Positions 8,960-18,477 are shown, numbered from the stretch's first letter. The stretch: DNA of 64,000 nt from Aromatoleum petrolei (GCF_017894385.1 NZ_CP059560.1:992001-1056000), one strand, 5' to 3'. A program made the numbers and translations. The notes: generated from the letters alone by a model not told the origin.

Positions 8960-9354
8960 GTTCACTCACTCCTTTGGTGTCTTTGCGCCCGACGGTGTCG
9001 GGTCGATTGGATGGCGGCTCCGGCCGCTCTGTCGCCGGACCTCGTCATGGGTCGGCATGGTGTCCAAGTTAGCAGCGCTATTGTTACTTGTCAAACACTT
9101 GTTCGATTAGTTTGTACACCGGCCTACACCCCCTGGTACGACCGTCCTGGATTGCGGAACTGGACGCCCGAAGGTTCGCCGGTACTCGGCGCACAAGAGA
9201 CAGGCGTGGTGCTCATTGCGTCGCGCGTCCTTTCTATTGACGCCCGGACAACCATCTCAAACACTGGATCAAGTCGTCCAATCATCAACAAGGGCGGGGA
9301 GGGCCGAAATGCTCGTCCGGAAGACCGCACACGCACCCTGACGCCCTGCACGCT
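8960..9354. other. Divergent intergenic region between catabolic operon and TetR gene
   Basis: These 395 bases separate the divergent substrate-binding-protein and TetR-type genes. The part near 9066-9106 carries a minus-strand promoter with an overlapping near-palindrome (listed separately). The part next to the regulator (about 9120-9354) is less GC-rich in places, but I see no frame with a ribosome-binding site and no RNA structure I recognise. The regulator's own promoter was not identified. Confidence 0.5.
9066..9106 (-). promoter_or_regulatory. Promoter of catabolic operon with overlapping near-palindromic operator
   Basis: On the minus strand a perfect TTGACA (9094-9089) is followed after 17 bases by TAACTT (9071-9066), giving a start about 100 bases before the binding-protein gene. 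A 16-base near-palindrome, tcaaacacttgttcga on the plus strand (9091-9106), shows 12 of 16 symmetric positions with AACA/TGTT arms. It overlaps the -35 box by four bases. That is where a repressor would act, and a TetR-type gene is divergent. Operator assignment is inference. Confidence 0.5.
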
Positions 9355-10290
9355 ATGATTCCCGCCCCACAACAGCAGCCAAAGACCTTTTCGATGACCT
9401 CCGCCCCGGCCGCCGCCCACGACGATCCGCAGCCCTCCCCGACCGAGGCCGAGATCCTGCGGCTGTCGCGGGAGGAACCCGGGCTCGGGCAGGCCGCCGT
9501 TGCCGAACGCCTGCGCCGCACCGGACTGACGATCTCGCCTTCCGGCGTGCGCTACATCTGGCAGAAGCACGGCCTCGAGACCACCGCCAAGCGCCTGCAG
9601 GCCCTCGTGGACGCCACCCCCGAGGGCCTCGCCACCCTCACCGACAACCAGCGCGAGCTCCTCGAACGCGGCACGCTCAGCACCCAACTGGCGATATGCG
9701 CCAGCGACGGTTCGGGCGACCATGACGAACCGCGCGACCGCCGCCAGATCATCCTCGACGCCGCCGCCGAACTCTTCTCCGAGCAGGGCTACGACCGCAG
9801 TTCGATCCGCGACATCGCGCGCAAGGTCGGGCTGCTGCCCGGCTCCGTCTACCATCACTTCGCGTCCAAGGACGAGCTCTACCTCGCCGTCCACCACGAA
9901 GGTTTCCAGCGCGTCATGCACACGATCACCAAGGAGATCGAGGCCCTTTCCGACCCTTGGGCGCGACTACGCCGCGCCTGCGAGGTGCACGTCACCCAGA
10001 TGATCGAAGGCCCGGCGGTCGAGCGCATCACCGGGCACAACCTCGCACTCGTCGGCAACCAGGAACTCCTCGCGAAGATTCAGCCGGCGCGCGAAGCCTA
10101 CGAACAACTATTCCGCGACCTGGTCAACGCCCTGCCCCTCGCAGCCGGCACGGACCGCTCGCTGCTGCGCCTGTTCCTGCTCGGCGGCATGAACTGGGTC
10201 TACCTGTGGTATCGCGAAGGCCGCCGCACCCCGCAGCAGATCGCCGAGGCGATGGTCGAGATGGTCCGCCGCGGCGTCGCGCCGCCCTGA
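9355..10290 (+). CDS. TetR/AcrR-type regulator with extra N-terminal helix-turn-helix
   Basis: A 311-residue predicted DNA-binding regulator, longer than the usual ~200. Residues ~128-178 form a standard TetR N-terminal domain (ILDAAAELFSEQGYDRSSI, GSVYHHFASKDELYLAV), followed by a helical ligand domain. Residues ~30-86 form a separate winged-helix-like module (EAEILRLSREEPGLGQAAVAE, then SPSGVRYIWQKHGL) of the kind found in transposase/integrase HTH domains. Alternative start: Met-14 at 9394, which would keep both modules. Neither start has a strong ribosome-binding site. It is divergent from the acyl-CoA degradation operon, so it probably controls that operon in response to an acyl-CoA, as TetR regulators of beta-oxidation do. 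Confidence 0.85.
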   Translation: MIPAPQQQPKTFSMTSAPAAAHDDPQPSPTEAEILRLSREEPGLGQAAVAERLRRTGLTISPSGVRYIWQKHGLETTAKRLQALVDATPEGLATLTDNQRELLERGTLSTQLAICASDGSGDHDEPRDRRQIILDAAAELFSEQGYDRSSIRDIARKVGLLPGSVYHHFASKDELYLAVHHEGFQRVMHTITKEIEALSDPWARLRRACEVHVTQMIEGPAVERITGHNLALVGNQELLAKIQPAREAYEQLFRDLVNALPLAAGTDRSLLRLFLLGGMNWVYLWYREGRRTPQQIAEAMVEMVRRGVAPP

Positions 10291-10374
10291 ACGCCAACTC
10301 GCGGGGCAGAAGCCCCGTTTCCTTGCCTTTCCGCCGCGATCCTCCATAACTGAAATGGATGATCGGAGACGGCC

Positions 10375-11022
10375 ATGTTCAAGGACAGGGAAGACGCCGC
10401 GCGCCAACTCGCGGCCAGGCTCAAGGGACGCCCGCTGAAGAATCCGCTCGTGTTGGCGATACCACGCGGCGGCGTCGTCACCGGCGCCGTGCTCGCACGC
10501 GAACTCGGCGCGGAGCTCGACGTCGTGCTCGCCCGCAAGCTGCGCGCCCGCTACGACCCGGAGCTCGCGATCGGCGCGATCGGAGAGGACGGCGAGGAGT
10601 ACCTCGCCGACTATGCGCGCTCGGTGATCGGCGTCGATGACGAATACCTCCAGCGCGAGCGTGCGCACCAGATCGCCGAGATCGACCGCCGCAAGGAACG
10701 CTTCCGCGCCGTGCGCCCCGCGGCCGAAATCACAGGACGCTCGGTGATCGTCACCGACGACGGCGTGGCGACCGGCGCGACCATGCTCGCGGCGCTGCAC
10801 GTGATCCGCGCGAAGCAGCCGCACGAGCTGATCGTCGCCGTCCCGGTCGCCCCGCCCGACACGCTGGACACCCTCGCCCGCCACTGCGACGACGTCGAAT
10901 GCGTGCTCAAGCCGACCTGGCTGGGCGGCATCAGCGGCTTCTACGGCGACTTCACGCAAGTCGAGGACGAGGAGGCCTTGCGCCTGCTGCGCGACTACCG
11001 CCGCCCTGCGCCCCGCCCGTAG
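10375..11022 (+). CDS. Phosphoribosyltransferase family protein
   Basis: A 215-residue type I phosphoribosyltransferase-fold protein. The PRPP-binding loop is clear: VIVTDDGVATGATM near residues 123-136, with LAIPRGGVVTGAVLA upstream for the pyrophosphate loop. This subgroup (often found fused or beside alpha/beta hydrolases or erythromycin-esterase-like genes) has no well-established base substrate. ATG follows GGAG by seven bases. The gene stands alone between the TetR gene and the convergent P-type ATPase, overlapping the latter's 3' end by 28 bases. Confidence 0.85.
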   Translation: MFKDREDAARQLAARLKGRPLKNPLVLAIPRGGVVTGAVLARELGAELDVVLARKLRARYDPELAIGAIGEDGEEYLADYARSVIGVDDEYLQRERAHQIAEIDRRKERFRAVRPAAEITGRSVIVTDDGVATGATMLAALHVIRAKQPHELIVAVPVAPPDTLDTLARHCDDVECVLKPTWLGGISGFYGDFTQVEDEEALRLLRDYRRPAPRP

Positions 11023-13742
11023 CCGCATCCACCGATCGCGCCGCCGCTAGCGGCGGCCCGACGTCGCAACCACGCCTTGCGCCCCTCCTCCAGCGCCACC
11101 ATCGCGAACGCGAAGGGCAGCATCCGTAGCCAGATCTCTGCGTCCAGTGGCGCGGTGCCGAAAATGGCGTTGCCGACCGGCAGGTAGACGATCGCCGCGA
11201 TCAGCGCCAACTCGAACCCCAGCCCCCACAGCAATAGCCGATTCGCCCCCAGCCCCGGGGGCCAGGCAGCCTGGCGCGCATCGCGGCACAGGAACAGGTT
11301 TGCGACCTGCATCACGACGATCGTCGTCAGGCAGGCCGTGGTCGCCTCCAGATACAGGGGATCCAGCCTTCCCAGCCCCTCGCCGTGCACCCAGCCGCCC
11401 GCCGCGAGCACGCCGAAGAACACGGCGAGCGACGCCGCCGACTCCAGCACACCGAGGAACAGGTAGGCCCGCGCGACCAGCGCTCCGTCCACCAGGCGCG
11501 CACTGCGCGGGCGCGGCGGCCGCTTCATCAGCCCCGGGGACGGCGGCTCGGCGCCGAGCGCGAGCGCCGGCAGCATGTCGGTGCCGAGATCGACCGCCAG
11601 GATCTGGATCACCGTCAGCGGCAGGGGCACGCGCAGCAGCACGAACACCAGGCACGGGACCAGTTCGGGGATGTTCGACGTCAGGATGTAGGTCAGAAAC
11701 TTGCGCAGGTTCTCGAACACCGCGCGCCCTTCCTCGATCGCGCTGACGATGGTCGCGAAGTGGTCGTCCAGCAGCACCATGTCCGCCGCCTCCTTCGCCA
11801 CGTCGGTGCCGCCGCGCCCCATCGCGATGCCGATGTCCGCCGCCCGCAGCGCCGGCGCGTCGTTCACGCCGTCGCCGGTCACCGCGACCACGTCTCCGCG
11901 CCGTTGCAGGGCCTGCACGACACGCAGCTTGTGCTCCGCCGTGACGCGCGCGCAGATCACCTCGGGACTGTCGAGCGCCAGCGCGAGCTGCGCCGCGTTC
12001 ATCCGCGCGACGTCCTCGCCGCGCAACACCCGCGGCGCCTCTCCGGTAAGGCCGATCTCGCGTCCGATCGCGACGGCCGTCGCCGGGTAATCCCCGGTCA
12101 CCATGATCACGCGGATGCCCGCCTCGCGGCAGCAGGCCACCGCCTCGCGCACATCCGGCCGCGGCGGATCCTCGATGCCGGCAAGCCCTTCGAGGATCAG
12201 GTCTCGCTCGGCCTCGTCTTTGGCCCTATCGTCGGCGACCGTCTCACCGGCATCGAGCCGGCGCCGCGCCAGTGCGATCACCCGCAGGCCGCGCCGCGCC
12301 ATCGCATCGAGCGCGCTGCGGACGGCGTCCGCATCCACCGCGACGGTCCCGCCATCGGGTGCACGCTGCAGCACGCAGCGCGGCACGACGACCTCCGGCG
12401 CGCCCTTGCACAGCAACCAGACGTCGCCACCCTCCGCCACCGCCACCGACATCCGGTTGCGCCCCGTCTCGAACGGCAGTTCGGCGATCCGCGTGCCCGA
12501 CTCCCGCACACCCCATGCCGCGGCGCACTCGACCAGCGCGACCTCCATCGGATCGCCCGCGTAGCCGCCCTCCACATCCGCATCGGGACGCAGGCTGTGG
12601 CACCCTGCGGCAACGGCCAGCAAGCCCGCCAGCTCCGCGGTCACGCCCGGCCCGTTCGCCCCCTCCGCCCCTGCCGGGCGCGGCGTCCGCTCCCTCCCCC
12701 CGGCCAGCAGGCTCACGACGCGCATGCGGTTCTCGGTCAGTGTCCCGGTCTTGTCGGTGCAGATCACCGTCGTCGCGCCGAGCGCCTCGACCGCCGGCAG
12801 GTGGCGCACCAGCGCATTGCGCCGCGCCATGCGCTGCGTCGCCATCGCGAGGGACAGCGTCACGGTCGGCATCAGCCCCTCCGGCACGTTGGCGACGATG
12901 ATCGCGATCGCGAACAGCGCGCTGTCCCAGAAAGGCACGCCGATCGCGCGCCCGACGAAGAAGAACACCGCGCCCAGCGCCGTCGCCGCCAGCGCGACGA
13001 GCCGCGACAGACGGGCGATCTCCAGCGCCAGCGGCGACGGCCGCTCCTCCGTGTGCTGGCTCAGGTGCGCGATGCGACCGAACTCCGTGTGCATGCCGGT
13101 TGCAAACACCACCGCCCGCGCATGCCCGGCCACGACGGAGGTCCCCGCGAGCACGAGGTTGCGCGCGTCCTCGGCCCCTGCGGCCTCCACCGGTTCGGCC
13201 ACCCGTCCCACCGGCCGCGACTCGCCCGTCACCGTCGCGGCATTCACGCGCAGTCCCTGCGCCCCGATCACGCGGCAGTCGGCCGGCACGTTGTCGCCCG
13301 CTTCCAGCACGATCACGTCGCCCGGCACGAGGTCCTGCGCCAGCACCGTCTCCAGCACCCCGTCGCGGCAGACCAGCGCACGCTGCGGCAACAGCGCCGC
13401 CAGCGCCTCGATCGCCCGCTCGGCGCGATACTCCTGCCAGAACGAGAAACATCCGTTCACGAAGATCACGCCGACGATCGCGGCGGCCAGCGCGCCCATG
13501 CCCTGCCCCGGATCGAACCGGTCGGCGACCAGCGCAAGCGCCGCTGCAATCCACAGGATGATCGCGAAGAAATGGGTGAATTCGCGCGCAAAGCGCAGCG
13601 CGAGGACTTGTCGCGGACGGGCCTCGACGCGGTTGCGTCCGAAGGTCGCAAGACGGCGCGCGGCCTCGGCGACGCCCAGACCTTCGCGCCCCGTTCCGAG
13701 CCCCGCCAACACCTCATCGACCTGTCCGCGCCAGATGTCCAT
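10995..13742 (-). CDS. P-type cation-transporting ATPase (type II)
   Basis: A 915-residue membrane cation pump. The phosphorylated Asp is residue ~330 in CTDKTGTLTEN. The actuator TGES is in VTGESRPVG, the nucleotide-binding KGAPE is present, and the hinge is TGDGVNDAPALRAADIG. The M4 motif is PEGL (VANVPEGLMPTVT), as in Na+/K+-ATPase-type and SERCA-type P2 pumps, which argues against a heavy-metal (CPx) pump. N-terminal cation-ATPase domain and C-terminal membrane helices are both present. The start at 13742 (MDIWRGQ) is chosen because conserved sequence begins there; the frame is open another 45 codons upstream without homology. Ca2+, Mg2+, K+ or Na+ are all possible ions. Confidence 0.9.
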   Translation of the reverse strand: MDIWRGQVDEVLAGLGTGREGLGVAEAARRLATFGRNRVEARPRQVLALRFAREFTHFFAIILWIAAALALVADRFDPGQGMGALAAAIVGVIFVNGCFSFWQEYRAERAIEALAALLPQRALVCRDGVLETVLAQDLVPGDVIVLEAGDNVPADCRVIGAQGLRVNAATVTGESRPVGRVAEPVEAAGAEDARNLVLAGTSVVAGHARAVVFATGMHTEFGRIAHLSQHTEERPSPLALEIARLSRLVALAATALGAVFFFVGRAIGVPFWDSALFAIAIIVANVPEGLMPTVTLSLAMATQRMARRNALVRHLPAVEALGATTVICTDKTGTLTENRMRVVSLLAGGRERTPRPAGAEGANGPGVTAELAGLLAVAAGCHSLRPDADVEGGYAGDPMEVALVECAAAWGVRESGTRIAELPFETGRNRMSVAVAEGGDVWLLCKGAPEVVVPRCVLQRAPDGGTVAVDADAVRSALDAMARRGLRVIALARRRLDAGETVADDRAKDEAERDLILEGLAGIEDPPRPDVREAVACCREAGIRVIMVTGDYPATAVAIGREIGLTGEAPRVLRGEDVARMNAAQLALALDSPEVICARVTAEHKLRVVQALQRRGDVVAVTGDGVNDAPALRAADIGIAMGRGGTDVAKEAADMVLLDDHFATIVSAIEEGRAVFENLRKFLTYILTSNIPELVPCLVFVLLRVPLPLTVIQILAVDLGTDMLPALALGAEPPSPGLMKRPPRPRSARLVDGALVARAYLFLGVLESAASLAVFFGVLAAGGWVHGEGLGRLDPLYLEATTACLTTIVVMQVANLFLCRDARQAAWPPGLGANRLLLWGLGFELALIAAIVYLPVGNAIFGTAPLDAEIWLRMLPFAFAMVALEEGRKAWLRRRAAASGGAIGGCGYGRGAGRR

Positions 13743-14057
13743 GCCCGCCCCCGGTCCCTCTCCCGCCACAGGCGCCACGGGGCCTTCCCCCTTCCGGCTC
13801 CGCGACCTGTATTCAGCATGGATCGCGATCGCCGTTGCGCAATGGCAGAGAAAGCCGGATTCGCGTGAAAATTGCACACATCAACCAAATAAGCGTTGCC
13901 TTATACCCGGCCACCCTACGTAGATGATGAATCTTCGGTTACTATCACTTACAGGTTACTCTCGAACGGCAGTAATCGTGCGGCGCCAACGAGCGCAAGG
14001 CGCGGGTGGCAATACCCGTCACGGACAGTGGTAATCGGCGATCGAATAATCCGACCA
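13743..14057. other. Divergent intergenic region before the sensor kinase
   Basis: These 315 bases separate the divergent ATPase and kinase genes. The region contains a pair of direct GGTTACT repeats (13937-13943 and 13954-13960) exactly 17 bases apart, a spacing sometimes seen for response-regulator binding. I see no clear -35/-10 pair, no terminator and no convincing small gene. The kinase frame is open back to 13896, but that part shows no domain. Confidence 0.4.
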
Positions 14058-16214
14058 ATGCGCGATCTTCAACTTCCGCAAACCGTCACGGCTGCAGTCG
14101 AAGGCGCGAACGTTCCTCCGTTGCCGCAGGTCCTGCTACGCCTGATACAGCTGCTGGACGACGAATCGTCCACCGTCGACTCACTCGCCGCCGTCGTGAG
14201 CCAGGATCCGGCCCTGAGCGCCCGCATCCTGACCGCCGCCAATTCGGCCGCGTTCTGCCGCAGCACCCCTGCGAGCGACATCAAGTCCTGCGTGTCGCTG
14301 CTCGGGATCCGCTTGGTGCGCTCCATGGCCACCTGCCTCGCGGTCAAGCGTCTGTTCGACTCCGAACCCGGCACGGTCGCCGCCGATCTCACCGATTTCT
14401 GGCACCACTCGCTCCTGGTGGCCGAAACCAGCCGCGCATTGGCCGCCGCAACCGGCTATCCGCACCCCGGAGAGGCCTATCTCGCCGGACTCCTGCACGA
14501 CGTGGGCCAGCTCGTGCTCATGTCCGCGCTGGGGGAACAGTATGCCTGGCTGCTGTCGCAGGCCGGAGATGAAGACAAGCTCGCCGAGCTCGAGCGCACC
14601 AGCCTGTCGACCGATCACTGCGAGGTGGGCACCTGGCTCGCCGACCAATGGCAGCTGGACAGCGGACTCGCCGACGCAATCCTGTTCCACCACGCGAGTG
14701 CCGAGGAAATCGTCACCGCCTCGAAGCTGCCCCGCCTGGTGTGGTTCGCCGACGTGCTCGCGCGCGGCGTGCGCGGCCTCGCCCCCTTCGAGGAACTCGG
14801 CGCAACGCTCTTCGACACCGACGCGAGCTTCGAACCCGGACGCATCCTGACCCGTGCCCTCGACCACGTGCAAGTCATCGCCACCGCCATGGGGATCACG
14901 GCACAACCCGAGCCCGAAGACGCCCCGGCGCAGCGCACGCTCCCCAACGTGACGGTCCTCGCACCTGCGCACGAGCCGCACGACGCGGACCGCGCACTGG
15001 CTGAGCGCGTCCGCGACATGGCGGTGATGCACCCGCTGCAGCAGGACCTGCACGAACTCACGAGCGAAACCGAACTGCTGAACGCCCTGCGCGAATCTGC
15101 GCGCATCCTGTTCGAACTGCCGCGCATGGGCTTCCTGCTCATCGACCGCGATTCGGGCGACCTCAGCGGCAGGGACATCGCAGGCCAGGCCGCCATCTTC
15201 CGGCAGACCCGCGTCCCGCGCGGCAGCGATGCGGGGCTCGCCACGCGCGCGATCGCCGACCGTGACGTCCGCAGCAGCTTCGACGACGCACGGCCAGCAC
15301 GCGAATCCCTGCTCGACCGCCAGCTCGCGCGTGCGTTCGACAGCGAAGGGGTCCTCTCCGTGCCGATGGTCGGCAAGCGCCGCACCGTTGGCGTGATGCT
15401 GTTCGCCCTCGGCCACCCGGCCCACGCGCGACTCAGACGCCGCACACCCTGGCTGCTCAACTTCGGCCGAATTGGCGGCGTGTGCGTCGAGGCATGGCAG
15501 GACGCCACCGCCTCCCGCAAGCAGGCCGAGGACGAAGCTGCCGCGGCCTTCCGTCGACAGGCACGCCGCATCGTGCACGAAGCCGGCAATCCGCTCGGGA
15601 TCATCAAGAGCTATCTGCGCATCCTCGACCAGAAGTTGCCTGAAAACAGCGAAGTGCGGCACGAGCTCGATGTGCTGCGCGAAGAAATCGACCGCGTCGC
15701 CGGCATCGTGCGGCGCATGAACGAGGTACCGACGCCGACCGGCGCGGCGACCTCCGTGGCGGTCAACGCGCTCATCCGCGAACTCCTCGCCCTTTACGAC
15801 GCACCGCTTTTCGGCGACAGGGGGATCACCGTCACCAGCCGGCTCGGCGAAGACACCGAAAACGCTGGCTGCGACCCCGACAGCCTGAAACAAATCCTCG
15901 TTAACCTGTGGAAGAACGCCGCCGAGGCGACGCCCCGAGGTGGGCGCTTTGAAATCTCGGTGCTCGACGGAGTCGTTCAGAATGGACGGCGGTATGTCGA
16001 GATCCGCATGGAGGACAGCGGTGCCGGAATGCCCGACGAGGCAATCCGCAACCTGTCCTTCCCGGATCAGGCGCACAGCAGTGCCGACCGCGGCCACGGT
16101 CTGTCCATCGTGGGCAGTATCGCCGCACGGATCGGCTGCAGAATTTCATGTCGCAGCAAGGCGGGCGTGGGCACGACGCTCTCACTCCTGCTGCCGTGTG
16201 TCCAGGTTTCATGA
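14058..16214 (+). CDS. HDOD-GAF sensor histidine kinase
   Basis: A 718-residue soluble hybrid sensor with no membrane segment. Residues ~10-215 are an HDOD domain, here retaining an HD pair in LAGLLHDVGQL (residues 147-148), which many HDOD proteins lack. Residues ~335-480 look like a GAF domain. The phospho-acceptor His is residue ~507 in RRIVHEAGNPLGII. The ATPase part has the N-box LVNLWKNAAEA, EDSGAGMPD and GHGLSIVGS. The ATG at 14058 begins directly before the HDOD domain; its ribosome-binding site is weak. The response regulator 47 bases downstream on the same strand is its probable partner. Confidence 0.88.
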   Translation: MRDLQLPQTVTAAVEGANVPPLPQVLLRLIQLLDDESSTVDSLAAVVSQDPALSARILTAANSAAFCRSTPASDIKSCVSLLGIRLVRSMATCLAVKRLFDSEPGTVAADLTDFWHHSLLVAETSRALAAATGYPHPGEAYLAGLLHDVGQLVLMSALGEQYAWLLSQAGDEDKLAELERTSLSTDHCEVGTWLADQWQLDSGLADAILFHHASAEEIVTASKLPRLVWFADVLARGVRGLAPFEELGATLFDTDASFEPGRILTRALDHVQVIATAMGITAQPEPEDAPAQRTLPNVTVLAPAHEPHDADRALAERVRDMAVMHPLQQDLHELTSETELLNALRESARILFELPRMGFLLIDRDSGDLSGRDIAGQAAIFRQTRVPRGSDAGLATRAIADRDVRSSFDDARPARESLLDRQLARAFDSEGVLSVPMVGKRRTVGVMLFALGHPAHARLRRRTPWLLNFGRIGGVCVEAWQDATASRKQAEDEAAAAFRRQARRIVHEAGNPLGIIKSYLRILDQKLPENSEVRHELDVLREEIDRVAGIVRRMNEVPTPTGAATSVAVNALIRELLALYDAPLFGDRGITVTSRLGEDTENAGCDPDSLKQILVNLWKNAAEATPRGGRFEISVLDGVVQNGRRYVEIRMEDSGAGMPDEAIRNLSFPDQAHSSADRGHGLSIVGSIAARIGCRISCRSKAGVGTTLSLLLPCVQVS

Positions 16215-16261
16215 TGCTTGCGAGCCAGCGCGATGCGTGACACTCGCTCCGGAGAACTTCG

Positions 16262-18445
16262 ATGGAGATTGGCAAGAGCCTGTTCACGGCAGGCAAGGCC
16301 GGCCCCGCCGCGCAGCCTGTAGCGCGGGTGCTGATCGTCGACGACGAGCCGCGCATACGTGAAGCCTACGGCGCGCTCCTCGCTGCGGAAGGACGCGAGA
16401 TCCTCACCTGCGCGAACGGCGCCGACGCGATCGCCCGGCTCGGCAGCACCGAGATCGATGTCATGGTGTTGGACCTGCACCTGCCCGACATGCACGGCAC
16501 CGAGATCATGGCCCAGATGGCCGAAGCCGGCATCGACACCGCCGTGGTGGTGTTCAGCGGCGACGACGCAATCGACTCCGCCATCCTCGCGCTGCGACGC
16601 GGCGCCTGCGAGTTCATCCGCAAGCACGCGGACCCGGAAGACCTGATCCGGACCGTCGACAAGGCCATCAGCCGCCGCCGTCTCGAGCGCGAGAACGCGC
16701 GCATGACCGCGCGCCTCGAGGATTCCGAGCGCCTGCACCGATTCCTCGTCGAATACTCGCCGGACATCATCTACACCCTCGACCCGGAAGGCCGCTTCGT
16801 CTTCCTCAACCGCCGCATCGAATCCCTGCTCGGCTACAACCGCGGCGAGCTCGTGGGCAAGCACTACTCCGTGATCGTCCACCCCATGGACCTGGAGCAG
16901 GCTCGCAGCGCCTTCGCCGAGCGCCGCGTCGGCCTGCGCGCGACGACCAACCAGGAAATCCGCCTGCGCTGCCGCAACCTCGACGTACGCAGCTTCGAGA
17001 ACCGCACCATCGTCGCGATACTGAGCTCGCAGGGCATCTACCAGCATGAAGTGGACGACGGCGATGCGAAGCGCTTCGTCGGCACCGCCGGCGTCCTGCG
17101 CGACATCACCGAGCGCAAGCACGCCGAGGAGACGATCAGCTACCAGACCTACCACGACCTCCTCACCGGCCTGCCCAACCGCGTGCTGTTCCGCGACCGC
17201 CTCAACCTCGCCATCAGCCAGGCGCGCCGCCGCGGCGAAGTGGTCGGCCTGATGTACATCGACCTCGATCGCTTCAAGCTCGTGAATGACACCCACGGCC
17301 AACTCGAGGGCGACGAGCTGTTGAAGGGCTTCGCGCGTCGCGTGCGCGAATGCCTGCGCGCCGGCGACACGATGTCGCGCCAGAGCGGCGACGAATTCAC
17401 CATCCTGCTGCCCGACATCGCGGATGCCGAGGCCGTGCGCACGATCGCGGAGAAGATCACCACGGCGCTGAAAACGCCCTTCACCGTTGGCGGGCGCGAC
17501 TTCCGCTGCACGGCGAGCATCGGCATCGCGGTGTTCCCCGACGACGCCGAAACGCCGGACCACCTGTTGCGCGACGCCGACATCGCGATGTGCCAGGTCA
17601 AGGCCCAGGGCAAGAACGGCTTCCTGCGCTACACGGAGGAGATGAGCCGCAACCACAGCGAGCGCGTGGACCTCGACAACGAGCTGCGCATCGCGATCGA
17701 AAGCGGCCAGCTCACGTTGCACTACCAGCCGCAGGTCGACATCCGCCGCGGCCGCGTCACCGGGGTCGAGGCGCTGGTGCGCTGGGAACATCCCGAGCGC
17801 GGCATGCTGGGCCCCAACACCTTCATCCCGCTCGCCGAGGAAGGCGGCCTGATCTTCGCGATCAGCGACTGGGTCCTCAACGAGGCCTGCCGCCAGCAGG
17901 CGATCTGGATCAAGCAGGGCATCACCGACCTGAAGGTCGCCGTGAACATCTCGCCGCTCGAGTTCACCCGCGCCGACATCGTCGAGCGCATCCTGCAGCC
18001 GATCCGCACGCACGAGCTGGCGCCCGAATGCATCGAGATCGAGATTACCGAGAACATGCTGATGGATGACGCCGAAACCGTCATCGCCAAGGTGCAGGAG
18101 CTGCGCACGCACGGCCTGCGCATTTCGATCGACGACTTCGGCACGCGCTTCTCATCGCTGAATTACCTGCGCCGCTTCCCCGTCAACACCATCAAGATCG
18201 ACCAGTCCTTCGTCCGCGACCTTGAGACCACCAGTTGCCAGTCGCCGGTGATCAGCGCGATCGTCGGCATCGCGCGCGGCTTCGGGCTCAGCGTCCTGGC
18301 CGAAGGCGTGGAGACGGAAAGCCAGATCGACGCATTGCGGCTGCACGGCTGCGACGTGATGCAGGGCTTTCGCTTCAGCCGGCCGGTGCCGCCGGCGGAC
18401 GTCGTGCGTTACATCGCGGCGCACCAGGCGATGGAAACGACCTGA
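16262..18445 (+). CDS. Response regulator with PAS, GGDEF and EAL domains
   Basis: A 727-residue c-di-GMP enzyme controlled by phosphorylation. The receiver domain (residues 22-135) has the acidic pair D27/D28, acceptor D71 in VLDLHLP, Ser in VVFSG and K121. A PAS domain covers ~155-285. The GGDEF domain has the signature SGDEF at 375-379, a variant known in active cyclases, and an intact inhibitory RxxD site (R366-D369) exactly five residues before it. The EAL domain (from ~485) keeps EALVRW, NISPLEF, EITEN, IDDFGT and AEGVET, so phosphodiesterase activity is likely. GGAG precedes the ATG. It follows the HDOD kinase gene, so stimulus-dependent c-di-GMP turnover is the inferred role. Confidence 0.92.
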   Translation: MEIGKSLFTAGKAGPAAQPVARVLIVDDEPRIREAYGALLAAEGREILTCANGADAIARLGSTEIDVMVLDLHLPDMHGTEIMAQMAEAGIDTAVVVFSGDDAIDSAILALRRGACEFIRKHADPEDLIRTVDKAISRRRLERENARMTARLEDSERLHRFLVEYSPDIIYTLDPEGRFVFLNRRIESLLGYNRGELVGKHYSVIVHPMDLEQARSAFAERRVGLRATTNQEIRLRCRNLDVRSFENRTIVAILSSQGIYQHEVDDGDAKRFVGTAGVLRDITERKHAEETISYQTYHDLLTGLPNRVLFRDRLNLAISQARRRGEVVGLMYIDLDRFKLVNDTHGQLEGDELLKGFARRVRECLRAGDTMSRQSGDEFTILLPDIADAEAVRTIAEKITTALKTPFTVGGRDFRCTASIGIAVFPDDAETPDHLLRDADIAMCQVKAQGKNGFLRYTEEMSRNHSERVDLDNELRIAIESGQLTLHYQPQVDIRRGRVTGVEALVRWEHPERGMLGPNTFIPLAEEGGLIFAISDWVLNEACRQQAIWIKQGITDLKVAVNISPLEFTRADIVERILQPIRTHELAPECIEIEITENMLMDDAETVIAKVQELRTHGLRISIDDFGTRFSSLNYLRRFPVNTIKIDQSFVRDLETTSCQSPVISAIVGIARGFGLSVLAEGVETESQIDALRLHGCDVMQGFRFSRPVPPADVVRYIAAHQAMETT

Positions 18446-18477
18446 ACGGCCGAGCGGACCGCCGCGAACCGTACCCA

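Noticed and set aside
11385..13868. An 827-codon plus-strand frame opposite the P-type ATPase
   Set aside because: The minus strand encodes an intact pump with all catalytic motifs. The opposite frame is Arg/His/Gln-rich without any domain.
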